Part shown: piece after piece, positions 1 to 6,317 of the stretch | How the letters are laid out: each line of letters starts with the position of its first letter | Position numbering within the stretch: position 1 is the stretch's first letter | Source of the DNA: Geobacter sp. | Lineage (GTDB): Bacteria > Desulfobacterota > Desulfuromonadia > Geobacterales > Pseudopelobacteraceae | Assembly (NCBI GenBank): GCA_027346925.1 | Contig: DAIERH010000027.1 | Span: 1 to 16,314 of the forward strand | DNA length: 16,314 bases | Direction of reading: 5' to 3' | The notes under the pieces: model-generated | Database searches by the model: none | What the model saw: the letters and a program-made list of their open reading frames with translations, nothing else | What the model was told of the DNA's origin: nothing | Made by a program: the position numbers and the translations under genes

Positions 1-2
1 TA

Positions 3-170
3 TTTCGGCAATTTGGTGGTCAAGGTCCGTCAGCGGCCGCGATACGCGGACAGCCACCAGTGCTCCTCTTCGAGAGCCGCTTCAACCTGAGTTTCGTCAC
101 CCGCCACATCGACTTCATCGAGTTCCTGGAAGAACGGGCGGTGAAGCGGGACCAGCCTCCGCCATCCTGA
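3..170 (+). CDS. 3' end of an unrecognised gene (partial)
   Basis: An open frame enters from the left edge and stops at TGA 168-170. Its last 35 or so residues look like real protein: PVLLFESRFNLSFVTRHIDF followed by IEFLEERAVKRDQPPPS, an amphipathic, acidic-aromatic C-terminus. The first ~15 codons of this frame are less convincing. The frame starting at base 1 instead reads YFGNLVVKVRQ before hitting TGA at 88-90, so a frameshift near bases 35-60 is possible. I do not recognise the family. It lies on the opposite strand to the aminotransferase that follows and is not part of its operon. Confidence 0.35.
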   Translation, partial: FRQFGGQGPSAAAIRGQPPVLLFESRFNLSFVTRHIDFIEFLEERAVKRDQPPPS

Positions 171-222
171 ACGATCGCCGTCCCAGGCCCGACATCGCGC
201 CAGCCGAAACAGGACTCATGCC

Positions 223-390
223 ATGTCCTCCTTCCATCTCGTACAGCGTTTTTTCACGCTCGTCATCATTGCCTACGCGGCAGCTTCCCTGCGGCCACAA
301 CGACTGCCCGCCGGACTGGGGACGTTTATCGGATTAGCGCCAGTTTTTTCAGGGATGCTGGGGTTGTGGCACAGGAGTAAAACCGGCTGA
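223..390 (+). CDS. possible 55-residue membrane protein
   Basis: ATG at 223 is preceded by AGGA (211-214) with an 8-base gap, and the frame ends at TGA 388-390. The peptide begins MSSFHLVQRFFTLVIIAYAA and has two hydrophobic stretches (about residues 8-21 and 31-48) joined by a short basic, proline-containing turn (RPQRLP), then a basic tail HRSKTG. This suggests a small two-pass inner-membrane protein. The general layout resembles DUF2892-type small proteins, but the cysteine-proline end typical of that family is absent, so this is only a resemblance. It converges with the aminotransferase gene, whose stop lies 25 bases downstream. It could be a chance frame. Confidence 0.35.
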   Translation: MSSFHLVQRFFTLVIIAYAAASLRPQRLPAGLGTFIGLAPVFSGMLGLWHRSKTG

Positions 391-415
391 GTCCAATGAT
401 CAAATTGAGATGGCC

Positions 416-1609
416 CTACCCCTTCAACCCCACCTCTTTTGCCAGGTTACGCCAGGCCGGCAGGCTCCGTTCAATCACCTTCATATCCACGCAATAGGCA
501 ATGCGGAAAAACCCCGGAGCGCCGAAGCCGGCCCCGGGCACCAGCAGGATATGGTGCTTCTGGGCCAGCTTGACGAACTCCACATCGTCGGCCAGGGGTG
601 ATTTCGGGAACAGGTAGAAGGCACCGTCCGGCTTGACCATGCTGAAACCCATGGCGGTCAACTCTTTCACCAGCAAGTCGCGCTTGGCCTGGTAATCGGC
701 GATATCCACCGACTCGTCCTGCAGCTTGGCCACCAGCCGCTGCATCAGGGCCGGCGCATTGACGAAACCGAGCACCCGGTTGCTGAAGACCGCTCCCTCC
801 ATAAACTGCATGACCGTGGCCATACGCGGGTTGGCGGCCAGGTAGCCGATCCGTTCGCCCGGCAGGGCCAGGTCCTTGCTGTGGGAGGTGACGATGACGG
901 AGCTCTCCACCAGCGGGAAGATGCTGGGGACGTGCTTGCCGTCAAAGGCGATGCGGGCGTAGGGCTCGTCGGATATGACGTAGATCAGGTGCCCGGTGCG
1001 GCTGTAAATCTCCTTGAGGACCTCGCCCAGCCGCCGCAGGCTCTCCTCGGAATAGATCACGCCGGTGGGATTGTTGGGGGAGCAGATGATGATGGCCCGG
1101 GTCCTGGAGGTGAGCGCCCGCTGAATGGCGTCGATGTCCAGTTGAAAGGTCTCGCGGTCGGTCCAGACCTCCACCGGCACGCCACCGTGGTTGTCGATGT
1201 AGAACTTGTATTCCACGAAATAGGGGGCCAGGATGACGACCTCCTCCCCGGGATTGAGGATGGTCTTGAGCACCACGTTCAACGCCCCGCCGGCGCCGCA
1301 GGTCATGATCACGTGATCGGCGCTGACGTTCAGCCCCGAGTCTTTAGCCAGCTTGGCCGCAACGGCGGCGCGGGTCTCCACATACCCGGCGTTGTTCATG
1401 TAGCGGTGCATGCCGGGCAACGGGTGCCGGGCCAGGGCCAGCAGTTCACGCCGGAAGGCGGACGGCGGCTCCACATCCGGGTTCCCCAGGGTGAAGTCGT
1501 GCACGTTCTCGGGGCCGAACTCCTGGCGCAGCCGCTCCCCCTCTTCGAACATCCTGCGGATCCAGGACGATTTGGATATCTGCCCGGCGATCTTCATGGC
1601 AATGGCCAT
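416..1609 (-). CDS. PLP-dependent class I/II aminotransferase (aspartate aminotransferase-like)
   Basis: Cytosolic fold-type I aminotransferase of 397 residues that swaps amino groups between an amino acid and a 2-oxoacid using pyridoxal phosphate. The family landmarks are present in order: GNPDVEPP near residue 42, the phosphate-binding GAGGAL near 105, SPNNPTG at 177-183, SDEPYAR with cofactor-binding Asp214 and Tyr217, the Schiff-base lysine Lys245 within SHSKDLALPGERIG, and the substrate-carboxylate arginine Arg369 in FFRIAY. A longer frame continues upstream to about 1774, but I chose ATG at 1609: it has a good GGAGGGAA ribosome site about 8 bases upstream, gives the usual family length, and the upstream extension would overlap the divergent gene. 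Substrate specificity (aspartate, aromatic or other) cannot be read from the sequence. It is divergent from the DUF2156 gene and appears monocistronic. Confidence 0.9.
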   Translation of the reverse strand: MAIAMKIAGQISKSSWIRRMFEEGERLRQEFGPENVHDFTLGNPDVEPPSAFRRELLALARHPLPGMHRYMNNAGYVETRAAVAAKLAKDSGLNVSADHVIMTCGAGGALNVVLKTILNPGEEVVILAPYFVEYKFYIDNHGGVPVEVWTDRETFQLDIDAIQRALTSRTRAIIICSPNNPTGVIYSEESLRRLGEVLKEIYSRTGHLIYVISDEPYARIAFDGKHVPSIFPLVESSVIVTSHSKDLALPGERIGYLAANPRMATVMQFMEGAVFSNRVLGFVNAPALMQRLVAKLQDESVDIADYQAKRDLLVKELTAMGFSMVKPDGAFYLFPKSPLADDVEFVKLAQKHHILLVPGAGFGAPGFFRIAYCVDMKVIERSLPAWRNLAKEVGLKG

Positions 1610-1656
1610 AGTGGTTCCCTCCGTTGTAAGATGAATGTATAAAGAGAAGAAACAGG

Positions 1657-1686
1657 TAGACCCGGAATCGGGTGAAACACTATAAA
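1657..1686 (+). promoter_or_regulatory. candidate sigma70 promoter of the DUF2156 gene
   Basis: TAGACC (1657-1662), an 18-base spacer and TATAAA (1681-1686) lie just before the ribosome site of the DUF2156 gene. Transcription would start near 1693, giving a leader of roughly 14 bases. The -35 match is weak. The 97-base gap 1610-1706 must also hold the promoter of the divergent aminotransferase; a TATACA element can be read on the minus strand near 1640, without a good partner. Confidence 0.3.
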
Positions 1687-1706
1687 AACAATTGCCGGAG
1701 AACTCA

Positions 1707-2591
1707 ATGGAAATTCCGTCCTGGCCTGCCATACGACCGCTCGACATCGGCGATAAACCGCTCCTGGACAGCATCTTTGTCCGGCTCCAACCCCGGGTCT
1801 CGGAATTGACCTTTAACGGGCTGTACCTGTTCCGGCGCGCCCACGACTACCATCTGACACGGATTGGGGATTCGCTGGTGCTTCTGGGCCAAGGCTATGA
1901 CGCCCGGCGATACTTTCTGCCGCCACTGGAAGGGGATGTGGCTGGGGCACTGGGCGTATTGTTTGACGATGGCCGGGAACTCTACGGCGCTGACGAGGCC
2001 TTTGCGGCGCACTACCTGACCGGTACGGAGCTGGAGGTGACGGAGGACCGGAATTCCTTCGATTACCTCTACCTGCGAGAGGAACTGGCCACCCTGCCGG
2101 GCAACCGCTTCCACAAGAAGAAGAACCGCATCAATTATTTTGCGACCCGCCACACGTTCGAGGTCAGCATCTATGCGCCGCACCACCGTTGCGGCTGCCT
2201 GGAACTGCTCGACACGTGGTACCGGATGGCCGAGCATGAAGAGAACGTCTCCCTGGACCTGGAACTGGAGGCCACGGCCGAGGCCATAAGCATGGCCGAA
2301 CAGGTGGGACTGGAGGGGGTGGTGGTGACGGTGGACGGAACGGTCAAGGCCTTTGCCCTGGGAGAACGCCTCAACGCCGAGACAGCGGTCTGCCATTTCG
2401 AAAAGGCAGACCCGTTCATGGAGGGTCTCCCCCAACTCGTCAACCGCGAGTTCAGTCGTCTGCTGTTCAGCGACTGCCGTTACATCAACCGTGAACAGGA
2501 CCTGGGGGAGCCGGGGCTGCGCAGCGCCAAGCTCTCCTACCATCCGGCGGAGCTAGTCAAGAAGTTCAGTGCACGCTGTCGGTTGCATTGA
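1707..2591 (+). CDS. DUF2156 protein (phosphatidylglycerol lysyltransferase C-terminal-like fold)
   Basis: A 294-residue cytosolic protein of the DUF2156 family. Family signatures visible: SELTFNGLYLFR at 32-43, PGNRFHKKKNRINYF at 131-145 (a basic segment shared by the family), and DLGEPGLRSAKLSYHPAEL near 265-283. The family fold is a tandem GNAT-like acyltransferase domain related to the catalytic half of MprF lysyl-phosphatidylglycerol synthase. There is no membrane-spanning region here, so a stand-alone aminoacyl- or acyl-transfer role is an inference and no substrate is known. A TTG at 1692 would extend it by five residues, but ATG 1707 has GGAG at 1697-1700 with a six-base spacer and is preferred. 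It lies directly upstream of rpsF on the same strand, separated by a 128-base gap with its own promoter candidate. Confidence 0.8.
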   Translation: MEIPSWPAIRPLDIGDKPLLDSIFVRLQPRVSELTFNGLYLFRRAHDYHLTRIGDSLVLLGQGYDARRYFLPPLEGDVAGALGVLFDDGRELYGADEAFAAHYLTGTELEVTEDRNSFDYLYLREELATLPGNRFHKKKNRINYFATRHTFEVSIYAPHHRCGCLELLDTWYRMAEHEENVSLDLELEATAEAISMAEQVGLEGVVVTVDGTVKAFALGERLNAETAVCHFEKADPFMEGLPQLVNREFSRLLFSDCRYINREQDLGEPGLRSAKLSYHPAELVKKFSARCRLH

Positions 2592-2598
2592 AATAAAA

Positions 2599-2626
2599 TT
2601 CATTGCACTCTTGGCAAAAGTATAGT
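2599..2626 (+). promoter_or_regulatory. candidate promoter of the rpsF operon
   Basis: A strong -10 element TATAGT sits at 2621-2626. The best -35 at normal distance is TTCATT (2599-2604, 16-base spacer), a poor match, inside an AT-rich stretch. Transcription would begin near 2633 and give an rpsF leader of about 87 bases that holds two hairpins. Confidence 0.4.
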
Positions 2627-2648
2627 AAAAAGGCTGTTCTCTAAAAGA

Positions 2649-2692
2649 GCGGCCTGCGTGCCGCATCTCCTTGCTCCGGGTAGGACCGGGGC
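2649..2692 (+). promoter_or_regulatory. structured rpsF leader (two hairpins, possible S6:S18 autoregulatory site)
   Basis: Two stem-loops lie in the untranslated leader: GCGGC/GCCGC (2649-2653 with 2660-2664, six-base loop) and GCTCCGG/CCGGGGC (2673-2679 with 2686-2692, six-base loop, one T-G pair). Neither is followed by a T run, so they are not terminators. Many bacteria carry a leader element in front of rpsF that binds the S6:S18 complex around an exposed CCG. CCG triplets are present here, but I could not fit the published motif with confidence. Confidence 0.4.
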
Positions 2693-2719
2693 TCGAAAAC
2701 CGTGAGGAGGAATTACAAC

Positions 2720-3127
2720 ATGAGGAAGTACGAAACGATTTACATCCTCCAGCCGGACCTGGGCGAAGATGAAATCAAGAACGTCGCCGACAAGGTTCAG
2801 GACGTGATCGCATCCTTCAAGGGTGACTTTCATCGGCTGGAAGACTGGGGTGTCAGGAAACTGGCCTATCCCATCAGGAAATGCGCCCGTGGACGCTATC
2901 TGTACCTGCGTTACGACGGCGGCCGGGAGTTGATTGCCGAACTGGAGCGTCGCCTCAGGCTTGACGAGAAGGTGCTCAGATACCAGAGCGTCAACATCAC
3001 CGATCAGCCCGAGAAACCTGTTGTCGAGAAAAAGGCGCCCGTGACAGAGCCCGAGACGACCGAGACACCAGAAGCAGGCGAGGCTGTCGAGGCAGCCGCT
3101 ACCCCCGCCGGAACGGCTAACGAATAA
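2720..3127 (+). CDS. rpsF: 30S ribosomal protein S6
   Basis: Protein of 135 residues that binds 16S rRNA in the platform of the small subunit as a pair with S18. The start MRKYETIYILQPDL, the internal RLEDWGVRKLAYPIRK near residues 43-58 and the GRYLYLRY strand near 62-69 are typical of S6. The conserved core ends near residue 97; residues 98-135 form an acidic, Glu/Ala/Pro/Thr-rich tail, probably disordered. ATG 2720 is preferred over the in-frame GTG 2702 because the AGGAGG ribosome site (2705-2710) lies between them, nine bases before the ATG. First gene of the operon rpsF-rpsR-DUF2232-rplI; rpsR follows after 21 bases. Confidence 0.97.
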   Translation: MRKYETIYILQPDLGEDEIKNVADKVQDVIASFKGDFHRLEDWGVRKLAYPIRKCARGRYLYLRYDGGRELIAELERRLRLDEKVLRYQSVNITDQPEKPVVEKKAPVTEPETTETPEAGEAVEAAATPAGTANE

Positions 3128-3148
3128 TTTCCTGGAGGATATACGATC

Positions 3149-3442
3149 ATGGCTGACGAAAGACCCACAAGCTATCAGAGACCCTCGGGCGGCCCCGGCG
3201 GCCCCCGCAAGAAACGCCCCTTTCAACGCAGGAAGGTATGCCGTTTCTGTGCCGAGAAAAACCTGACCATCGATTACAAGGAGCCCCGCACGCTCCGCTA
3301 TTTTATCTCCGAACGCGGCAAGATTGTTCCCCGCCGCATCTCCGGCAACTGCTCCAGGCATCAGAGGGAGATCACCGAGGCAATCAAGCGCGCCCGCAAT
3401 CTGGCGTTGTTACCCGTAGCCTCGAATCACGTTCTCCCCTGA
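3149..3442 (+). CDS. rpsR: 30S ribosomal protein S18 (zinc-ribbon, C+ form)
   Basis: Protein of 97 residues that partners S6 on the platform of the small subunit. The core from KVCRFCAEKNLTIDYKE (about 30-45) through RYFISERGKIVPRRISGNCS (50-69) to RARNLALLPVASNH near the end is standard S18. Cys31-x2-Cys34 together with Cys68-x2-His71 make a complete potential zinc site, the 'C+' form of S18. The N-terminal 28 residues are Gly/Pro/Arg-rich and probably unstructured. A GGAGG ribosome site precedes ATG 3149. The gene ends 14 bases before the DUF2232 start. Confidence 0.97.
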   Translation: MADERPTSYQRPSGGPGGPRKKRPFQRRKVCRFCAEKNLTIDYKEPRTLRYFISERGKIVPRRISGNCSRHQREITEAIKRARNLALLPVASNHVLP

Positions 3443-3456
3443 CAGCCGGTCGTCAC

Positions 3457-4416
3457 ATGCGTTTCAATCAGCAGAGCCGCACCGTTGCCCAACGGCTCGG
3501 TGCGGCCGCCCTCGGCATAGCCGGTTCGTTCATCCTGTTTGCCGCCTACATGGTCATTCCGCTGGCAGGCTTTTTTTCCGGCCTGCTTGCGCCGTTTCCG
3601 GCGGCCTTTTTCCGTCTCGGGCACGGCCGGGGGACGGCGCTGATCATCACCCTGGGGTCCGCAACCCTGCTGGCAGCGGTATTCGGCATCCAATCCGGTT
3701 CGTTTTACCTGCTGCAATGCGGCGTGATCTCCCTGCTGATGCCGGAACTGCTGATCAGGGGCCATGGAACTGCCCGGACCATTGCCTGGACAACGGCGGT
3801 CAACCTGGTTGCCCTTGCCCTGGCGGCTCTGGCATTCAGCATGATCAGCGGCCAGAGCATCCATGGTTTGGCGATACAGGAGATCAACTCCAGCATTTCA
3901 CAGGCAGCCGCCGTCTACGAACATGCCGGCATAAAAGGTGACGAGCTTGCCCTGCTGAAGCAATCCATGACCATGGTGGCCAGTCTGCTCATCAGGATCT
4001 ATCCGGCCCTGCTGACGATCCTGCTGGCCGTTATGACCGGCTGCAACCTGGTACTGGTCAGGAGGGCCGCCACCCGCATGGGCCTTGAGCTGACCAATGG
4101 AAATTTCAATGCGTTCAGGAATTGGGACCTCCTGGTCTGGCTGCTGATAGCAGCCGGATTCGCCATGCTGGCAGGGAACCCAATCATTACCACCCCCGCC
4201 CTGAACGTGCTCGTGATCGTCACGTCACTCTATTTTCTCCAGGGGCTGGCGGTCATGTTGACCATCACCGCCCGGCAGAGCTTCGGTGGCGTGCTGCGGG
4301 TGATGCTGTTCCTGATGTTGTTGTTTCAACCCTACCTGGCGGCATTGGTAGCGGTGCTCGGCATATTCGACCTGTGGGGCGACTTCCGCACCCCCAGAAA
4401 ACGGGAAAACCTGTAA
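3457..4416 (+). CDS. DUF2232 (YybS-like) multi-pass membrane protein
   Basis: An inner-membrane protein of 319 residues with about eight hydrophobic segments, for example around residues 15-45, 60-80, 83-100, 108-130, 180-200, 225-245, 250-270 and 280-305, and a basic C-terminus (RTPRKREN). Position between rpsR and rplI is characteristic of DUF2232 proteins in Geobacter and relatives and is the main basis for the name. The function is unknown; some relatives are likened to the S (substrate-binding) components of ECF transporters, which I cannot test here. A longer frame overlaps rpsR, but ATG 3457, 14 bases after the rpsR stop, is the sensible start. It has no clear ribosome site, so translation may depend on coupling to rpsR. 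Confidence 0.85.
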   Translation: MRFNQQSRTVAQRLGAAALGIAGSFILFAAYMVIPLAGFFSGLLAPFPAAFFRLGHGRGTALIITLGSATLLAAVFGIQSGSFYLLQCGVISLLMPELLIRGHGTARTIAWTTAVNLVALALAALAFSMISGQSIHGLAIQEINSSISQAAAVYEHAGIKGDELALLKQSMTMVASLLIRIYPALLTILLAVMTGCNLVLVRRAATRMGLELTNGNFNAFRNWDLLVWLLIAAGFAMLAGNPIITTPALNVLVIVTSLYFLQGLAVMLTITARQSFGGVLRVMLFLMLLFQPYLAALVAVLGIFDLWGDFRTPRKRENL

Positions 4417-4441
4417 AAATCAGGCTTGAAAGGAGAGTAAC

Positions 4442-4885
4442 ATGAAGGTCATTCTCAAGGAAAACATCGAAACCCTCGGCCACATCGGCGACATCGTCAA
4501 GGTAGCCCCAGGCTACGCCCGCAACTACCTGCTCCCCAAGGGACTGGCCATAGAGGCCACCGAGAAGAATGCCAAGTCCCTCGATCACGCCCTGCGCCAG
4601 ATGGCCTACAAGAAGAACAAGGCCCTGGAATCCGCCCGGAGCCTGGCCGCCAAACTGGAGGCGCTGGCCATCGATCTGCCGCACCAGGCGGGCGAGGAAG
4701 GCAAGCTCTTCGGCTCCGTCACCAACATGGAAATCGCGGCCTTCCTCAAGGACAATGGCTTCGAGATCGACCGCAAGACGATTGCGTTGGCAGAACCGAT
4801 CAAACAGTTGGGCGAATACAGCGTCCCGGTCAAGGTGCACCCCGAGGTAACGGCAACCCTCAAGGTGAGCGTCAAAGCCGCCTGA
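4442..4885 (+). CDS. rplI: 50S ribosomal protein L9
   Basis: Protein of 147 residues that binds 23S rRNA at the base of the L1 stalk. The N-terminal domain is textbook L9: MKVILKENIETLGHIGDIVK followed by the signature GYARNYLLPKGLA near residues 24-36. A long central helix (about 42-76, Lys/Ala-rich) leads to the C-terminal domain with GKLFGSVTNMEIAAFL near 89-104. AAGGAG lies nine bases before ATG 4442. Last gene of the operon; a strong terminator follows 30 bases after the stop. Confidence 0.97.
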   Translation: MKVILKENIETLGHIGDIVKVAPGYARNYLLPKGLAIEATEKNAKSLDHALRQMAYKKNKALESARSLAAKLEALAIDLPHQAGEEGKLFGSVTNMEIAAFLKDNGFEIDRKTIALAEPIKQLGEYSVPVKVHPEVTATLKVSVKAA

Positions 4886-4915
4886 TTGCTTCAACACAAC
4901 CTTTTTGCCCTATCG

Positions 4916-4951
4916 AGAGCCTGTCGGGATTACCGGCAGGCTCTTTTTTTT
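4916..4951 (+). terminator. intrinsic terminator of the rpsF-rplI operon
   Basis: A 12-base-pair stem, AGAGCCTGTCGG (4916-4927) with CCGGCAGGCTCT (4933-4944), one T-G pair and a five-base loop GATTA, is followed directly by a run of eight T (4944-4951). Classic rho-independent terminator on the + strand. It separates the ribosomal operon from the CorC-like gene. Confidence 0.9.
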
Positions 4952-4961
4952 CTTCTCACGG

Positions 4962-4990
4962 TTGACAATGGGCGGCACAGAGGAGAAAAT
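4962..4990 (+). promoter_or_regulatory. candidate sigma70 promoter of the corC-like/asmA-like operon
   Basis: A perfect -35 TTGACA (4962-4967), a 17-base spacer and GAAAAT (4985-4990, four of six) lie just past the rplI terminator. The start of transcription would be near 4997, leaving a leader of about 19 bases that contains the GGAGG ribosome site at 5005-5009. Confidence 0.5.
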
Positions 4991-5015
4991 GGGACCATCT
5001 TGACGGAGGCTTTTC

Positions 5016-6317
5016 GTGGACACCATCGTTCTGGAAGTGCTTGTCATCTGCCTGATGATCATCATGAACGGCTTTTTTGCCTGCTCGGAATTCGCCATCA
5101 TCTCGGTACGCAAGAGTCGTATCGCACAACTCGTCGCCGAAGGGGACGAGCGGGCGGCCATCATCGAGGAGCTTCAGCAGGACCCCCACCGGTTGCTGGC
5201 CCTGATCCAGGTCGGCATGACCCTTACCACGGCCACGGCATCCACCATCGGCGGCGTCATTGCCGTGGATCACCTGCGCCCCTGGCTGCAACGGCTCGAC
5301 AACGACTTCCTGCGCCACGCGGCAGAACCGGTGGCGGCCACGACCATGGTCGTGATCATCTCCTATCTGCTGCTGATCCTGGGCGAACTGGTCCCCAAGG
5401 CGATCGGCCTGCAATATGCCGACAGCTTTGCGTTGCGGATCGCCCGGCCGATCAACGCCCTGTCCCGGATCGGCGCCCTGGCGGTGGGCGTCCTGACCGT
5501 GTCCAGCAAGGCGGTGATGCGACTGCTCAGGATCAAGGGGGACCGGGAGGCGTTCATCACCCGCGAGGAGGTACAGCACATTGTTGCCGAGGGGCACGAA
5601 AGCGGCGTCTTCAGCGAGAGCGAACAGGAATACATTCGCAACGTCTTCGAATTCACCCATACCTGCGTCCGCGAGGTGATGGTGCCCCGAACCCGCATCG
5701 TGGGCCTGGACCTGGCCGCGCCCCGTGACGTCGTCATCGACACGGTGCTGGATAACATGTACTCACGCTACCCCGTCTATCGCGGCACCATCGAGGATAT
5801 CGCCGGCGTGGTACACGGCAAGGACCTGCTGGGCCAGCTGGTGGCCGGTCAAAGCCTTGACTTGGCCGCCATCATGCTGCCGCCGGTCTTCGTACCCGAA
5901 GGCAAGAAGGTCAACGACCTGCTGAAGGAGATGCAGCGCAGCCGCAACCAGATGGCCCTGGTGGTGGACGAGTACGGCGGTCTGAGCGGGCTTGTCACCA
6001 CCGAGGACCTGATCGAAGAGTTGGTTGGCGAAATCCGGGACGAGCACGACATCGCAGAGGCCGTGGCGGTTGAGCGCCTGCCGGACGGCACGCTGCTGGT
6101 GGATGGACTCCTGTCGGTCTTTGACATGGCCGAGATTATCGATGCCAAACTGGAAGACGACCTCCCCTACGATACCGTGGCCGGACTGATCCTGCACGAA
6201 CTGGGGCGCTTTCCCGCCCGCGGCGAGAGTATCCTGTGGCACGGCTACCGCTTTGTCTGTGACGAGGTCACCCATACCGCCATCCTCAGGGTGCGCATCA
6301 CCCCGGAACAGACATGA
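5016..6317 (+). CDS. CNNM/CorC-family transporter protein (DUF21, CBS pair, CorC_HlyC domain)
   Basis: An inner-membrane protein of 433 residues of the CNNM/CorC family, often annotated 'hemolysin'; characterised relatives export Mg2+ and related ions. A DUF21 membrane domain spans about 1-185 with the conserved NGFFACSEFAIIS (18-30) and GELVPKAIG (123-131). A CBS pair follows (about 215-340: VREVMVPRTRIVGLD, then MALVVDEYGGLSGLVTTEDL), normally the nucleotide-sensing module. The CorC_HlyC domain lies at about 352-430 with DDLPYDTVAGLILHELGRFP. Start is GTG 5016 with GGAGG six bases upstream. All domains are full length. The stop overlaps the next start (ATGA, 6314-6317), so the two genes are co-translated. 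The transported ion cannot be read from the sequence. Confidence 0.9.
   Translation: MDTIVLEVLVICLMIIMNGFFACSEFAIISVRKSRIAQLVAEGDERAAIIEELQQDPHRLLALIQVGMTLTTATASTIGGVIAVDHLRPWLQRLDNDFLRHAAEPVAATTMVVIISYLLLILGELVPKAIGLQYADSFALRIARPINALSRIGALAVGVLTVSSKAVMRLLRIKGDREAFITREEVQHIVAEGHESGVFSESEQEYIRNVFEFTHTCVREVMVPRTRIVGLDLAAPRDVVIDTVLDNMYSRYPVYRGTIEDIAGVVHGKDLLGQLVAGQSLDLAAIMLPPVFVPEGKKVNDLLKEMQRSRNQMALVVDEYGGLSGLVTTEDLIEELVGEIRDEHDIAEAVAVERLPDGTLLVDGLLSVFDMAEIIDAKLEDDLPYDTVAGLILHELGRFPARGESILWHGYRFVCDEVTHTAILRVRITPEQT

Noticed and set aside
881..1642. 253-codon open frame on the + strand antisense to the aminotransferase
   Set aside because: It is a GC-rich shadow frame with no family signature; the opposite strand carries a complete, motif-rich enzyme.
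1704..2543. 279-codon minus-strand frame opposite the DUF2156 gene
   Set aside because: Composition-driven antisense frame without recognisable motifs or ribosome site.
2604..2626. TTGCAC/TTGGCA elements upstream of rpsF as a -35 or sigma54 site
   Set aside because: Spacing to TATAGT is too short for sigma70 and the TGGCAC-N5-TTGC pattern of sigma54 is not met.
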